Part shown: piece by piece, positions 53,277 through 61,333 of the stretch
How positions within the stretch are numbered: position 1 is the first letter of the stretch
Layout of the letters: each line of letters opens with the position of its first letter
Source of the DNA: Frankia sp. QA3
GTDB lineage: Bacteria > Actinomycetota > Actinomycetes > Frankiales > Frankiaceae
Reading direction: 5' to 3'
Length of the DNA: 64,000 nucleotides
NCBI RefSeq assembly: GCF_000262465.1
Contig: NZ_CM001489.1
Coordinates: 2,228,597 to 2,292,596 of the forward strand
The notes under the pieces: model-generated
What the model was told of the DNA's origin: nothing
Databases searched by the model: none
What the model saw: only the letters and a program-made list of their open reading frames with translations
Made by a program: the position numbers and the translations under genes

Positions 53277-53485
53277 CCGGTGGATCTGAAGACCGATCGG
53301 CCGCACTCGGCCCGGATGTACGACTACTACCTCGGCGGCAAGGACCGAGGCGGGCATCCGGCAGTTCCTCGACGATCGTCCACCGGCTCCTGGACGCCCT
53401 TCCCTCGGGCAGCTACCTGCTGCTGTCCCACGCCACCACCGACTTCGACCCCGCCGCGGTGAAGGTCGCCGAAAAGAAGCCGTAA
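53277..53485 (+). pseudogene. Methyltransf_19 family remnant, copy 4
   Basis: Three pieces of the methyltransferase follow each other in three frames: VDLKTDRPHSARMYDYYLGG then KD (frame 3), EAGIRQFLD (frame 1), and IVHRLLDALPSGSYLLLSHA then TTDFDPAAVKVAEK (frame 2), closing with KP and a stop like the end of copy 1. The SAM-binding loop and most of the Rossmann domain were deleted. The N-terminal start and the conserved promoter block are also missing, so it is dead. Confidence 0.85.
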
Positions 53486-53512
53486 CGGACCAGGCCCGGC
53501 CCGCGCACCGCG

Positions 53513-53932
53513 TCACCCGCGCTTATCGGAAGCCAGGAGACGTAGCAGATCTTCGGGTATGGGCGGCAGTGGATCTACCGCGTATCCGAACCATCCAATT
53601 CCGTGTGCGTCGTAGCGGAGACGGCCGACGGTGGAGCCGAGGGGCTCCTCGATGTGGTACGAGAAAAGCGCGAACGCCCATTCCCGCGGTTCCTGTACCT
53701 CCCCTTCCCCGCAACCTGTCGACTCGCTGACCGGCCAGCGTATGCCGATCAACTTGTCGGCGAGGTGGGGATGCTTCGCGTTCTTGTACACGACGCAGAC
53801 CGAAGGTGCCAGCGGGCCCGTGCGATCCAGCCAGGAGCCGAGGACAACCACCCCGGGTTCGGGGGACTTACCGAGTTCGCGGACATGATGAAGCATCCGC
53901 TCGGCAGGCAACGAATCTTGATCAATTCTCAT
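53513..53932 (-). CDS. Hypothetical protein
   Basis: 139 residues, ATG at 53932. The sequence has a compact beta-rich look (GVVVLGSWLDRTGPLAPSVC, PHLADKLIGIRWPVSEST, GIGWFGYAVDPLPPIPEDL) but I cannot identify a family. The single Cys pair is not arranged as a metal site. There is no signal peptide. Its codon use matches neighbouring genes, so it is probably real. No operon partner. Confidence 0.5.
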   Translation of the reverse strand: MRIDQDSLPAERMLHHVRELGKSPEPGVVVLGSWLDRTGPLAPSVCVVYKNAKHPHLADKLIGIRWPVSESTGCGEGEVQEPREWAFALFSYHIEEPLGSTVGRLRYDAHGIGWFGYAVDPLPPIPEDLLRLLASDKRG

Positions 53933-54221
53933 TGGTAAGCCGTAAGGATAGCAGGTGTCATTTCTCGGTAGCGGTAGAAAGGAAAGTGCGACTGTCCGAT
54001 TTTTCCGGTCAGGAAGTTGCTACAACGCAAGGCAGGGATCTCGTAGACGCGGGACGACACCGGCCCGCGCGGCGCACTGGTGGCCCGATTGTCCGCGGAA
54101 CGACCGCTCACAATCGCCGGTCGCGCCGGCGTCCAGCCGCGCCGGCGGTGTGCGGGGAGATGGTAAAAGGATGCCTGATCTCGTCGGCGCGGAGTCGCCG
54201 AAGATCAGAAAGGGCCTCCTC
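53933..54221. other. Gene-free stretch
   Basis: No credible gene. The AT content is higher than average around 53930-54030, where the upstream region of the hypothetical gene at 53932 lies. Confidence 0.5.
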
Positions 54222-54344
54222 CTACAGCCCTCTCACCGCGGCGACCACCACCCCGGCGACGGCGGCGAGCAGGCCGAGGGTGGTCAGCCCGGCGCGGGCG
54301 CCGGCGAGGATGAGCCGCCGTCTCTCGGTGACGTCGGGGTGGCC
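54222..54344 (-). pseudogene. C-terminal fragment of a small membrane protein
   Basis: The minus strand reads GHPDVTERRRLILAGARAGL then TTLGLLAAVAGVVVAAVRGL and stops: one basic segment and one membrane helix. No start codon precedes it in frame before a stop at the TGA near 54356. It is a fragment, or a small protein using a start I cannot see. Confidence 0.35.
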
Positions 54345-54487
54345 TACTCGTCTTCACCGGTCGACCAACCCAGCAACTCGGACTTCGCCGGGTCGGGCCT
54401 CCCCGCCGGTCCGGTCAACCTTGGCGGTCCGGTCAACGCGATCGGGTTCGGCAGGACTCTGGAGAAGTAAGAGAGGGAGGAGGCCCG

Positions 54488-55111
54488 ATGGATGAGGAGC
54501 GAGACGCCGAGTTCCGGGCGTACTTCGCCAGCCGGCTTCCGGCGCTGCTGCGCCTGGCGTACCTGCTCGCCGGGGACGCCGCCGACGCGGAGGACCTGGC
54601 CCAGACCGCGCTCGCCCGTGCCTTCGTCGCCTGGGGCCGCGTGCGGACCAGTGACACCCCGGACGCCTACGTCCGGCGCATCCTCGTCAACGCCCACAGT
54701 CGGCGGTTCCGCCGCCGGCGGGTCGGCGAGACGTTGATGTCGGAGGTGCCCGACGGCAGCACCCATCCCGGTGGGCTGGCCGATGTCGAGGACCGGGTCG
54801 GACTGGCCGCGGCACTGGCCGTGCTGCCGACGCGGCAGCGTGCCGTGGTGGTGCTGCGCTACTGCGAGGACCTGCCCGAGGTGCAGGTCGCGGCGATCCT
54901 CGGTTGTTCGGTGGGGACGGTGAAGACCCACGCGTCGCGGGGGCTGGCCCGGTTGCGGGCCGACCCCACCTTGCGGGCCTTCGTGACGGCGGTGTCCCCC
55001 TCCGCGTCCCCCTCCGCGTCCGCGTCCCCGCCCGCGCCCGCGCGGACCCCCAGGCGTCCCCCAGCGATCAGCGCACCCGACGACGGGAGGGTCCGGCATG
55101 AGACACCATGA
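54488..55111 (+). CDS. SigE-family ECF RNA polymerase sigma factor (second copy)
   Basis: 207 residues. Region 2: FRAYFASRLPALLRLAYLLA and GDAADAEDLAQTALARAFVA. Region 4: AALAVLPTRQRAVVVLRYCE and DLPEVQVAAILGCSVGTVKT. The tail is Pro/Ala/Ser-rich, with a PSASPSASASPPAPA run. The ATG is preceded by GAGAGGGAGGAGG, a very strong ribosome site. It overlaps the next gene by 14 bp. Same gene order (sigma then membrane partner) as the 35832/34522 pair, but with a different partner domain, so the two pairs are parallel systems rather than recent copies. Confidence 0.92.
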   Translation: MDEERDAEFRAYFASRLPALLRLAYLLAGDAADAEDLAQTALARAFVAWGRVRTSDTPDAYVRRILVNAHSRRFRRRRVGETLMSEVPDGSTHPGGLADVEDRVGLAAALAVLPTRQRAVVVLRYCEDLPEVQVAAILGCSVGTVKTHASRGLARLRADPTLRAFVTAVSPSASPSASASPPAPARTPRRPPAISAPDDGRVRHETP

Positions 55112-56078
55112 CGAGGAACCGATCGCGCACGGTCTGCGCGAGGCCGCGCGCGGCGTTGTCGTGCGACCCGCGGACGATCTGTGGGCCGGGGTGGAGGCCC
55201 GGGTGCCACGGGAACGTCGCCGGCGCCGGGCCCGGCGGATCGTTCCCGCCGCCGCGCTGGTCGTCGCGGCGGCGGGCGTCGTGACCGGGGTGAGTGTGCT
55301 CGGAGGCGGCGGTGGAATGTCGGTGATCCCCGCGCAGCTTCCATCCCCGCCGGGGGCGAGTCCCTCCGGCCCACCCGCATCATCGGTTCCGCACGCGGTG
55401 ACCCTCACTCCGACGCAGGCCGAGGAGGTGATCATGCACTGCCACTACCTGACGCCGGAGCGTCGCCGGTCGGATCCGCTGGAATCCAGGGTGCGGCTGG
55501 TGGCCGCCGTCGGGGATGGGACCGGGGTGAGCGTGTTGCTCGCCGCGACGACCACCGTTCCCGTCCCCACCCTGGGTCTCGGCACCTACCTGGGGATGTG
55601 CACCGTCCCGCTGACCGGCTCCGGCGGCCTGGACCTGGCCGCGGTCCGCGGCGGCGGGATGGGGCTCATGCCCGAGCCGGCCCGCCGCCCGGTCGACGTG
55701 GGCGTCATCAACGTCGACCACGTCGCCGCGCGGCAGGTGACGGCGGACCGGCGGACCCTCGTCGAGACGGCCGGGCGGGTCGGCGCCGACGTCACCCGGC
55801 TGACCGCGACCGCCGTCGGCGGGCGGGTCCTCGACGTGCCGGTGCACGACGGGTACTTCGTGTTTCGGACCATGCGGGACGAGACCGGCGCCCCACCCCC
55901 GCCCTCGCGGGGATTCGGACGCAGCGGTGACCTGTCCGGCTCCTTCGACGAAGGGGCGCAGCGGGAAGGCAGCGACCAACGCTCCCGTGACTATGACCAC
56001 TGGTGGCAAGGCCAGCGCATCGTCCTGCGTGCCTACGACCGTGACGGGCGGCTGCTCGGCGAGGCCCACGGCGGCTGA
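55098..56078 (+). CDS. Membrane-anchored partner of SigE, probable anti-sigma-type protein
   Basis: 326 residues. The cytoplasmic N-terminus (GLREAARGVVVRPADDLWAG and VEARVPRERRRRRARR) is followed by one span (VPAAALVVAAAGVVTGVSVL, residues ~48-68) and an outer domain of ~250 residues rich in beta (MHCHYLTPERRRSDPLESRV, VRLVAAVGDGTGVSVLLAAT, LGTYLGMCTVPLTGSGGLDL). There is no HxxxCxxC zinc motif, so it is not a classical ZAS anti-sigma factor. Coupled to the sigma factor by a 14-bp overlap. Sensing outside and releasing the sigma factor is inferred from the arrangement. Confidence 0.75.
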   Translation: MRHHDEEPIAHGLREAARGVVVRPADDLWAGVEARVPRERRRRRARRIVPAAALVVAAAGVVTGVSVLGGGGGMSVIPAQLPSPPGASPSGPPASSVPHAVTLTPTQAEEVIMHCHYLTPERRRSDPLESRVRLVAAVGDGTGVSVLLAATTTVPVPTLGLGTYLGMCTVPLTGSGGLDLAAVRGGGMGLMPEPARRPVDVGVINVDHVAARQVTADRRTLVETAGRVGADVTRLTATAVGGRVLDVPVHDGYFVFRTMRDETGAPPPPSRGFGRSGDLSGSFDEGAQREGSDQRSRDYDHWWQGQRIVLRAYDRDGRLLGEAHGG

Positions 56079-56095
56079 GCGCGGTGGCGTTGTGA

Positions 56096-56230
56096 CGGTT
56101 CACTGCGGCTGTTCTGGGCGACTTCGTAGTCGCGTTGGGCACGGGTCCGGCCTCGGTCGTCCTGTTCGTGATCGCCATTCTTCTCGTCGCCGTCAGCATA
56201 ATGGCGGCGTTCCGGGAGCACCGGAACTAG
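56096..56230 (+). pseudogene. Short hydrophobic membrane peptide or fragment
   Basis: A frame reads AVLGDFVVALGTGPASVVLF then VIAILLVAVSIMAAFREHRN, stop at 56228-56230. This is one membrane helix with an acidic/basic end. It follows a stop directly and has no ATG or GTG start in frame, so it is more likely the C-terminus of a lost protein than a small gene. Confidence 0.3.
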
Positions 56231-56310
56231 CGGACTCGGTGGGATGGTCAGCGAGCACCGGGGTCGGCATATGCCGTTCGACGTAGGCTCCGCGGCGGAG
56301 GTGGTGGCCG

Positions 56311-57069
56311 GTGGCGACCGCGCAGTCCCCGAAAGGCGGCTCGGGCGGCTCGGGTAGGGCGCGCAGCCTGCGGGGGCAGGGTGAGCAGCTTCGCCGGGAG
56401 ATCCTGGCCGCGGTGAACCACCTGCTGGTGGAGTGGGGCAGTGCCGAGAAACTGACAATGCGCGCGGTCGCCAAGGAGGTCGGGGTCGCGGCGCCGAGCA
56501 TCTACCTGCATTTCCCCGACAAGGCGGGGCTGGTCTGGGCGGCGTTGTCCGACAAATACGACGACCTGGTCGCGAGCATGGCGCGGGCGGACGAGGCCAG
56601 CGACGGCACCGACCCCCGGGAGCCGCTACGGGCGCAGACGCATGCCTACTGCCGGTTCGCGCTGAGCAACCCCGGGCACTACCGGCTCATGTTCGAGGTG
56701 CCGCAACCGACGGTCGAGGTCGCGAGGATCAGCGAACATCCGGCGCACGGCGTCTCGGCCAGTTTCCGCGCCGGATTCCGGCGGTGCCAGGAGGCGGGGT
56801 ACGCGCTGTCCCTGCCGGTGGAGCAGGCGGCGCAGACGCTGTGGGCTGGGCTGCACGGCATGGTGACGCTCCACCACAGCCTCTTCCGCGACGAGTCGAC
56901 GGAGAGCCTGACGCTGCAACTGGCCGACGGCCTGCTCGACTCCCTCGTCGCGAGTACGCCGGGCGCATCGCCGCCCTTCCGGTCCGCTCCCGCGGAAACC
57001 GCCGCCTCGCGCCACATCCGGGCCATCCTGGCGGGCAACGCGGACCTTCAGGGCAACGGAAAGCGATAA
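56311..57069 (+). CDS. TetR-family transcriptional regulator of the P450 operon
   Basis: 252 residues. Helix-turn-helix: AAVNHLLVEWGSAEKLTMRA and VAKEVGVAAPSIYLHFPDKA (residues ~33-72). The C-terminal part (PHYRLMFEVP-like HYRLMF segment, WAGLHGMVTLHH) is the TetR_C subgroup found with P450/flavin catabolic genes. GTG at 56311 after GGAGGTGG. It lies 273 bp upstream of the ferredoxin gene in the same direction, with a TetR-type palindrome in the gap, and probably represses the operon and perhaps itself until a substrate-derived ligand binds. Confidence 0.92.
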   Translation: MATAQSPKGGSGGSGRARSLRGQGEQLRREILAAVNHLLVEWGSAEKLTMRAVAKEVGVAAPSIYLHFPDKAGLVWAALSDKYDDLVASMARADEASDGTDPREPLRAQTHAYCRFALSNPGHYRLMFEVPQPTVEVARISEHPAHGVSASFRAGFRRCQEAGYALSLPVEQAAQTLWAGLHGMVTLHHSLFRDESTESLTLQLADGLLDSLVASTPGASPPFRSAPAETAASRHIRAILAGNADLQGNGKR

Positions 57070-57236
57070 GCCGGCAGGCATATCGCGAATAACTGAGCCA
57101 GCAGTCCCGCCGGACAATTATGAACCGACCCCGACGGGGACGTAGCGGCGCAGAACGGTCGATGCCCGACCGAAGCATAAATGTCGTGCTTGGTTCGGGG
57201 CGGTTTGCCTACTTCACAGGTCGTGGGTACAGTCCG
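57070..57236. other. Intergenic region upstream of the P450 operon
   Basis: There is no gene. The region is relatively AT-rich for this genome and leads into the palindrome at 57237. Confidence 0.5.
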
Positions 57237-57253
57237 ACTTAACTTAGTTAGGT
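57237..57253 (+). promoter_or_regulatory. Palindromic TetR-type operator
   Basis: ACTTAACTTAGTTAGGT: the core TAACT-T-AGTTA (57240-57250) is a perfect palindrome, with AC/GT also symmetrical outside it. Such TTAACT/AGTTAA-like sites are common TetR operators. It lies ~90 bp before the ferredoxin start, where a repressor would block the operon promoter. Confidence 0.6.
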
Positions 57254-57342
57254 GACCGGGGTCGACAGGTGACCGAGACCACGAAATCTGCCAGTCCCCC
57301 GGCCGGCATCGCCCTGAGCAAGGACATGCCAGGAGGTTTCCC

Positions 57343-57537
57343 ATGAAGATTTCTGTCGATTTCGACAAGTGCTGCGGCGCGGGCCAGTGCGTGCTCGCCG
57401 CCCCCGACGTCTTCGACCAGCGCGACGACGACGGCATCGTCGTCCTGCTCGACGCCGACCCGCCGGCCGACCAGTACGACAACGTGCGCCAGGCCGCCGC
57501 GGTCTGCCCGGCGGCCGCCATCGAGGTGCACGAGTGA
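57343..57537 (+). CDS. [3Fe-4S]-type ferredoxin
   Basis: 64 residues: CCGAGQC (residues ~10-16) and the distal VCPAAA (near 55) Cys-Pro, with LAAPDVFDQRDDDG between them. This is the same P450-type ferredoxin family as the gene at 30961. The ATG has a perfect AGGAGGT at 57330-57336. It is the first gene of a four-gene operon with its reductase, a dehydrogenase fusion and a P450, each overlapping the next. Confidence 0.95.
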   Translation: MKISVDFDKCCGAGQCVLAAPDVFDQRDDDGIVVLLDADPPADQYDNVRQAAAVCPAAAIEVHE

Positions 57538-58850
57538 CCGCCGCGGCCCCGTCCCGGATCGCCGTCGTCGGTGCCTCGGCCGCCGGCCTGAGCGTCGCGG
57601 AGGGACTGCGGCGCGACGGCTACACCGGGCGGGTGACCCTCATCGGCGACGAACCGCACCTTCCCTACGACCGGCCGCCGCTGTCCAAGCAGCTGCTGTC
57701 CGGCGCGTGGGACACCGACCGCCTGCGGCTGCGCAGCGCCGAGGCCCTCGAGGCGCTCGACCTCGAGCTGCGGCTGGGCGCCGCGGCCGTCGCCCTGGAC
57801 ACCGGGGCGCGCGAAGTGGCCCTGGCCGACGGCAGTCGGGTCGGCTACGACGCGCTCGTCGTGGCCACCGGGGTGGCCGCCCGCCGGCTGCCGGGCACCG
57901 AGGGCATCGCCGGCGTGCACGTCCTGCGCACGCTGGAGGACGCGGTCGGCTTGCGCGAGCAGCTGCGCCCCGGGCTCCGCCTGGTGATCGTCGGCGCCGG
58001 CTTCGTCGGCGCCGAGGCGGCCGCCGTCGCCCGGGAGCTGGGGGCCGAGGTCACCATGGTCACGGATGCGGCGGTGCCGCTGGCCGACGCGCTCGGCCCC
58101 GACCTGGGCGCCATGCTCTCCCAGGTCCACGCCGAGCACGGGGTGCGGATCATGCCCGGCGTCCTGGTCGACGCCATCCTCGCCGCGGGTGGCCGGGCCA
58201 CCGGGGTGCGGCTGGCGGACGGCCGGACCGTCGAGGCCGACGCCGTGCTGGTCGGCATCGGCGCCCACCCCAACACGGGCTGGCTCGCCGCGAGCGGCGT
58301 CCCGGTCGGGAACGGGGTGGAGTGCGACGCCACCCTCTACGCCGGTTCAGGCGTATGGGCGGCCGGCGACGTCGCCTCGTGGCTGCACCCGCGCACCGGT
58401 CGGCGCCTCCGCATCGAGCACCGCGCGAACGCCGCCGAGCAGGGCCTGGCCGTCGCCCGCAACATCCTCGCCGGGCCGGAGCACGCGACCCCCTTCGACC
58501 CGGTCCCGTACGTCTGGTCCGACCAGTACGACCTGAAGATCCAGATCTACGGCCAGCTCCGAGGCTGCGATCAGGTACGGATCGTCGAGGGCAGTCTCGC
58601 CGAGCGCAGGTTGACGGCCCTCTACGGCCGGGACGGCCGCGTCCGCGGCACCGTCGGCATCAACATGGCCCGGGCCACGCGCAGGTACCGCCCACTGGTC
58701 GCCGAGCAGGCCGCATGGCCGATCGCGGCCGACCCCGATCCGGCCCTCAGTGATGGTCCGGCCCTCAGTGATGGTCCGGCCCCCAGCGATGGTCCGGCCC
58801 CCAGCGGGGTGGCCCTCAGCGGGGTGGCCCTCAGCGGAAGGAACGCATGA
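57534..58850 (+). CDS. FAD-dependent ferredoxin reductase (oxygenase-coupled type)
   Basis: 438 residues. FAD loop VVGASAAGLSVAEGLRRDGY (residues ~11-30), GDEPHLPYDRPPLSKQLLSG (the DRPPLSK signature of oxygenase-coupled reductases), the NAD loop VIVGAGFVGAEAAAVARELG near 147, and the AAGDVASW block near 284. It transfers electrons from NAD(P)H to the ferredoxin just upstream, then to the P450. GTGA overlap with the ferredoxin stop. The last ~30 residues are a low-complexity tail (DGPALSDGPAPSDGPAPSG) made by an 18-bp tandem repeat (about 58744-58806). Confidence 0.95.
   Translation: MTAAAPSRIAVVGASAAGLSVAEGLRRDGYTGRVTLIGDEPHLPYDRPPLSKQLLSGAWDTDRLRLRSAEALEALDLELRLGAAAVALDTGAREVALADGSRVGYDALVVATGVAARRLPGTEGIAGVHVLRTLEDAVGLREQLRPGLRLVIVGAGFVGAEAAAVARELGAEVTMVTDAAVPLADALGPDLGAMLSQVHAEHGVRIMPGVLVDAILAAGGRATGVRLADGRTVEADAVLVGIGAHPNTGWLAASGVPVGNGVECDATLYAGSGVWAAGDVASWLHPRTGRRLRIEHRANAAEQGLAVARNILAGPEHATPFDPVPYVWSDQYDLKIQIYGQLRGCDQVRIVEGSLAERRLTALYGRDGRVRGTVGINMARATRRYRPLVAEQAAWPIAADPDPALSDGPALSDGPAPSDGPAPSGVALSGVALSGRNA
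58744..58806 (+). repeat. 18-bp in-frame repeat at the 3' end of the reductase gene
   Basis: Units of GCCCTCAGTGATGGTCCG and its GCCCCCAGCGATGGTCCG variant are repeated about three and a half times, followed by two GTGGCCCTCAGCGGG copies up to the stop. It adds Ala-Leu/Pro-Ser-Asp-Gly-Pro units after the last structural motif. Confidence 0.8.
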
Positions 58851-60088
58851 TGTCGGAGACGAGGACGCTGCGGGCCGGCGTGGTGGGCCTGGGAATGATC
58901 GGCGGCGGGGTGGCCGTCAGCATGGCCCGGCGCGGCCGGGTTCCCGCGGTCCACGACGTCCGGCCGGGCGCGTCGGCGGGCCTGCCCGGCGTCGGCGACC
59001 CGCTGGACTCACCCGCCGCGGTGGCCAGGAGCAGCGACGTCGTGATGGTCGCCGTCGTCACCGCCGACCAGGCGCGCGACGTCATCGGCGGCGAGAACGG
59101 GCTGCTGGCGGGCGCCCACCCGGGGCTCACAATCGTCCTGCTGTCCACCGTCGCCCTGCCGGTCGTCCACGAGCTGGCGGCCCTGTGCGCCGGGCACGAC
59201 GTGGGCTTCCTGGACTGCGGGGTGACCCCCGGCGACCGGGCGGCCGACCATGGCATGGTCGCCATCGTCGGCGGGGACCAGGCCACCGTGGACGCCGCGC
59301 TGCCCGTGCTCGACGACTGGGCCAGACGGGTGGTGCACTGCGGCCCGCTCGGCGCCGGCATGGCCACGAAGATCGCCCGAAACGTCGTCACCTACGGCAG
59401 CTGGCGCGCCGTGTCCGAGGCAGCCGCCCTGGCCCGCGCCGCGGGCGTGGACCCCGCCCGGCTCGCCGAGGTCATCGACACCGCCGACCCCGAGGGCCAC
59501 ACCCTGCTCACCCTGCTGCGTCTGCGTGGCTCCGACGGCACGCTGCCCGAAGCGGCCGGGCGGAAGATCCAGCCGCTGATGACCAAGGACCTCGACGCCG
59601 CCCGCGACCTCGCGGCCGCCCTGGCCGTCGACGTCCCCCTGGTCGAGGTGGCCCGGACCCGCGCCGAGCAGACCCTCGAACTGGACGGCCAGGACGCGAC
59701 CGTCCCCGCCGACGGCGACCTGCACCGCCACGGACTGCAGATGATGGACCGGGTCTACGGCCCCGGCTTCAGCACCGCGATGCCGGGCGAGCGCGACCCC
59801 TTCACGGACGAGACCGTGGACTACCTGTTCGCCCAGGTCTGGGCCCGGCCCGGCCTGTCCGTGCGCGACCGCCGGCTGCTCACCCTCGGCGTCGCCGCCA
59901 CCGTCGGGCGCCCCGAACTCATCCAGGTCATCGCCACCGGCGGGCTGGTCAACGACGAGCTCACGCCCGATCAGCTCCGTGAGGCCGTCCTGCACCTGGC
60001 CGTCTACACCGGCTGGTGCAAGGCCACCGCCACCCACGCCGGCGTCACGGCCGCCGTCGAGGCCCACACCGCGAAGGAGCCGAGATGA
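58847..60088 (+). CDS. Dehydrogenase-carboxymuconolactone decarboxylase fusion
   Basis: 413 residues with two enzymes in one chain. The first ~280 are a 3-hydroxyisobutyrate-dehydrogenase-like protein: Rossmann GVVGLGMIGGGVAVSMARRG (11-30), TPGDRAADHGMVAIVGG, and catalytic Lys175 and Asn179 in GAGMATKIARNVV. Residues ~295-405 match the CMD fold: DRVYGPGFSTAMPGERDPF, RDRRLLTLGVAATVGRPELI and EAVLHLAVYTGWCKATATHA. A linker of ~12 residues joins them. ATGA overlap with the reductase, and its own stop overlaps the P450 start. Two steps of one route (oxidation, then decarboxylation or ring-type chemistry) are inferred. Confidence 0.9.
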   Translation: MMSETRTLRAGVVGLGMIGGGVAVSMARRGRVPAVHDVRPGASAGLPGVGDPLDSPAAVARSSDVVMVAVVTADQARDVIGGENGLLAGAHPGLTIVLLSTVALPVVHELAALCAGHDVGFLDCGVTPGDRAADHGMVAIVGGDQATVDAALPVLDDWARRVVHCGPLGAGMATKIARNVVTYGSWRAVSEAAALARAAGVDPARLAEVIDTADPEGHTLLTLLRLRGSDGTLPEAAGRKIQPLMTKDLDAARDLAAALAVDVPLVEVARTRAEQTLELDGQDATVPADGDLHRHGLQMMDRVYGPGFSTAMPGERDPFTDETVDYLFAQVWARPGLSVRDRRLLTLGVAATVGRPELIQVIATGGLVNDELTPDQLREAVLHLAVYTGWCKATATHAGVTAAVEAHTAKEPR

Positions 60089-61302
60089 CGACGCAGCACC
60101 TCATCGACCAGCCCATCACCCGCGACCCCGCCCACCCCCTCGACCCGCCCGTGCAGTACACCGAGCTGCGCGAGAACCAGCCCGTCGTCAGGGCACGCTT
60201 CCCCAACGGTTCGACCGGCTGGCTGGTCACCCGCTTCGAGGAGGGCAGCCAGGTCTTCAGCGATCCCCGCCTGAGCGCGAAGCGCCGCCGCCACGACACC
60301 CCCGAGGGCGAGCAGGCCGAGACCGGCGACGACGCGCCGTTCGACGCGGGCTTCGTGATGATGGACGAGCCCGAGCACGGCGCCTACCGGCGGCTGCTCA
60401 CGGCCCGCTTCACCCCCAAGGCCGTGCAGACCAGGCTCCAGCCCTACCTGGACAGGATCGTCGCCGAGCATCTCGACGCCATCGCCGCCGGACCGGAGAC
60501 CTTCGACTTCGTCCAGGCCATGGCGCTGCCCATCCCGTGCCTGGTGATCTGCGAACTGCTCGGCGTCCCCTACGCCGACCGCGACGGCTTCCACCACGCC
60601 ACCGAGGCGATGATGGACATGGGCACCAGCCGCGCCGAACGCGACTGCGGGGCCCACTGGCTGGTCGACTACATCACCGCGCTGGTCGCGGACAAGCGCC
60701 GCACCGGCGACACCGAGGGCATCCTCGCCGAACTGATCGACAAGGCCGGGGCCGAGGGATCGATCCTCACCGAACGCCAGCTCGTCGGCCTCGGCGTGCT
60801 GCTGCTGTTCGCCGGCCACGACACCACGGCCGCCATGATGGGCCTGTCCACCCTCACCCTGCTCACCCACCCCGAGCAGCGCCGGGACCTGACCGACCAC
60901 CCGGAGAAGATCGGGACCACGGTCGAGGAGCTCCTGCGCTACCTGACCATCGTCCAGTTCGGCCTCGGCCGGGTCGCCACGGAGGACCTGGACCTCGGCG
61001 GCGCGCACATCAGCAAGGGCGAGCTGGTCGTGGTCGCCATGAACGCCGCCAACCGCGACCCCCGCGTGTTCGGGGACCCCGACGCCCTCGACCTCGACCG
61101 CACCATGGTCCGCCACCTGGGCTTCGGCTACGGCGTCCACGCCTGCCTCGGCCAGAACGTCGCCCGCGCCGAGCTGAGGACCGTCCTGCCCGCGCTCTTC
61201 CGGCGCTTCCCCGACCTGCGCCTCGCCACCCCGCTGGAGCAGGTCCCGATGGACTTCACCGGCACCAACTACGGCGTCCGCCAGCTCATGGTCACCCGCT
61301 GA
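60085..61302 (+). CDS. Cytochrome P450, terminal oxygenase of the operon
   Basis: 405 residues. I-helix AGHDTT (243-248), ExxR in EELLRY (281-286), and heme loop GFGYGVHACLGQNVAR with Cys354. It starts ATG at 60085, overlapping the fusion gene by 4 bp (ATGA). The ELLGVPYADR helix is shared with the P450 at 29696. It receives electrons from the ferredoxin/reductase encoded first in the operon. Substrate unknown; the fusion dehydrogenase suggests a hydroxylated acid or ring product is processed next. Confidence 0.95.
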   Translation: MTTQHLIDQPITRDPAHPLDPPVQYTELRENQPVVRARFPNGSTGWLVTRFEEGSQVFSDPRLSAKRRRHDTPEGEQAETGDDAPFDAGFVMMDEPEHGAYRRLLTARFTPKAVQTRLQPYLDRIVAEHLDAIAAGPETFDFVQAMALPIPCLVICELLGVPYADRDGFHHATEAMMDMGTSRAERDCGAHWLVDYITALVADKRRTGDTEGILAELIDKAGAEGSILTERQLVGLGVLLLFAGHDTTAAMMGLSTLTLLTHPEQRRDLTDHPEKIGTTVEELLRYLTIVQFGLGRVATEDLDLGGAHISKGELVVVAMNAANRDPRVFGDPDALDLDRTMVRHLGFGYGVHACLGQNVARAELRTVLPALFRRFPDLRLATPLEQVPMDFTGTNYGVRQLMVTR

Positions 61303-61333
61303 GCAGCACGGCGGCACCGATCCGGACTCCCGG

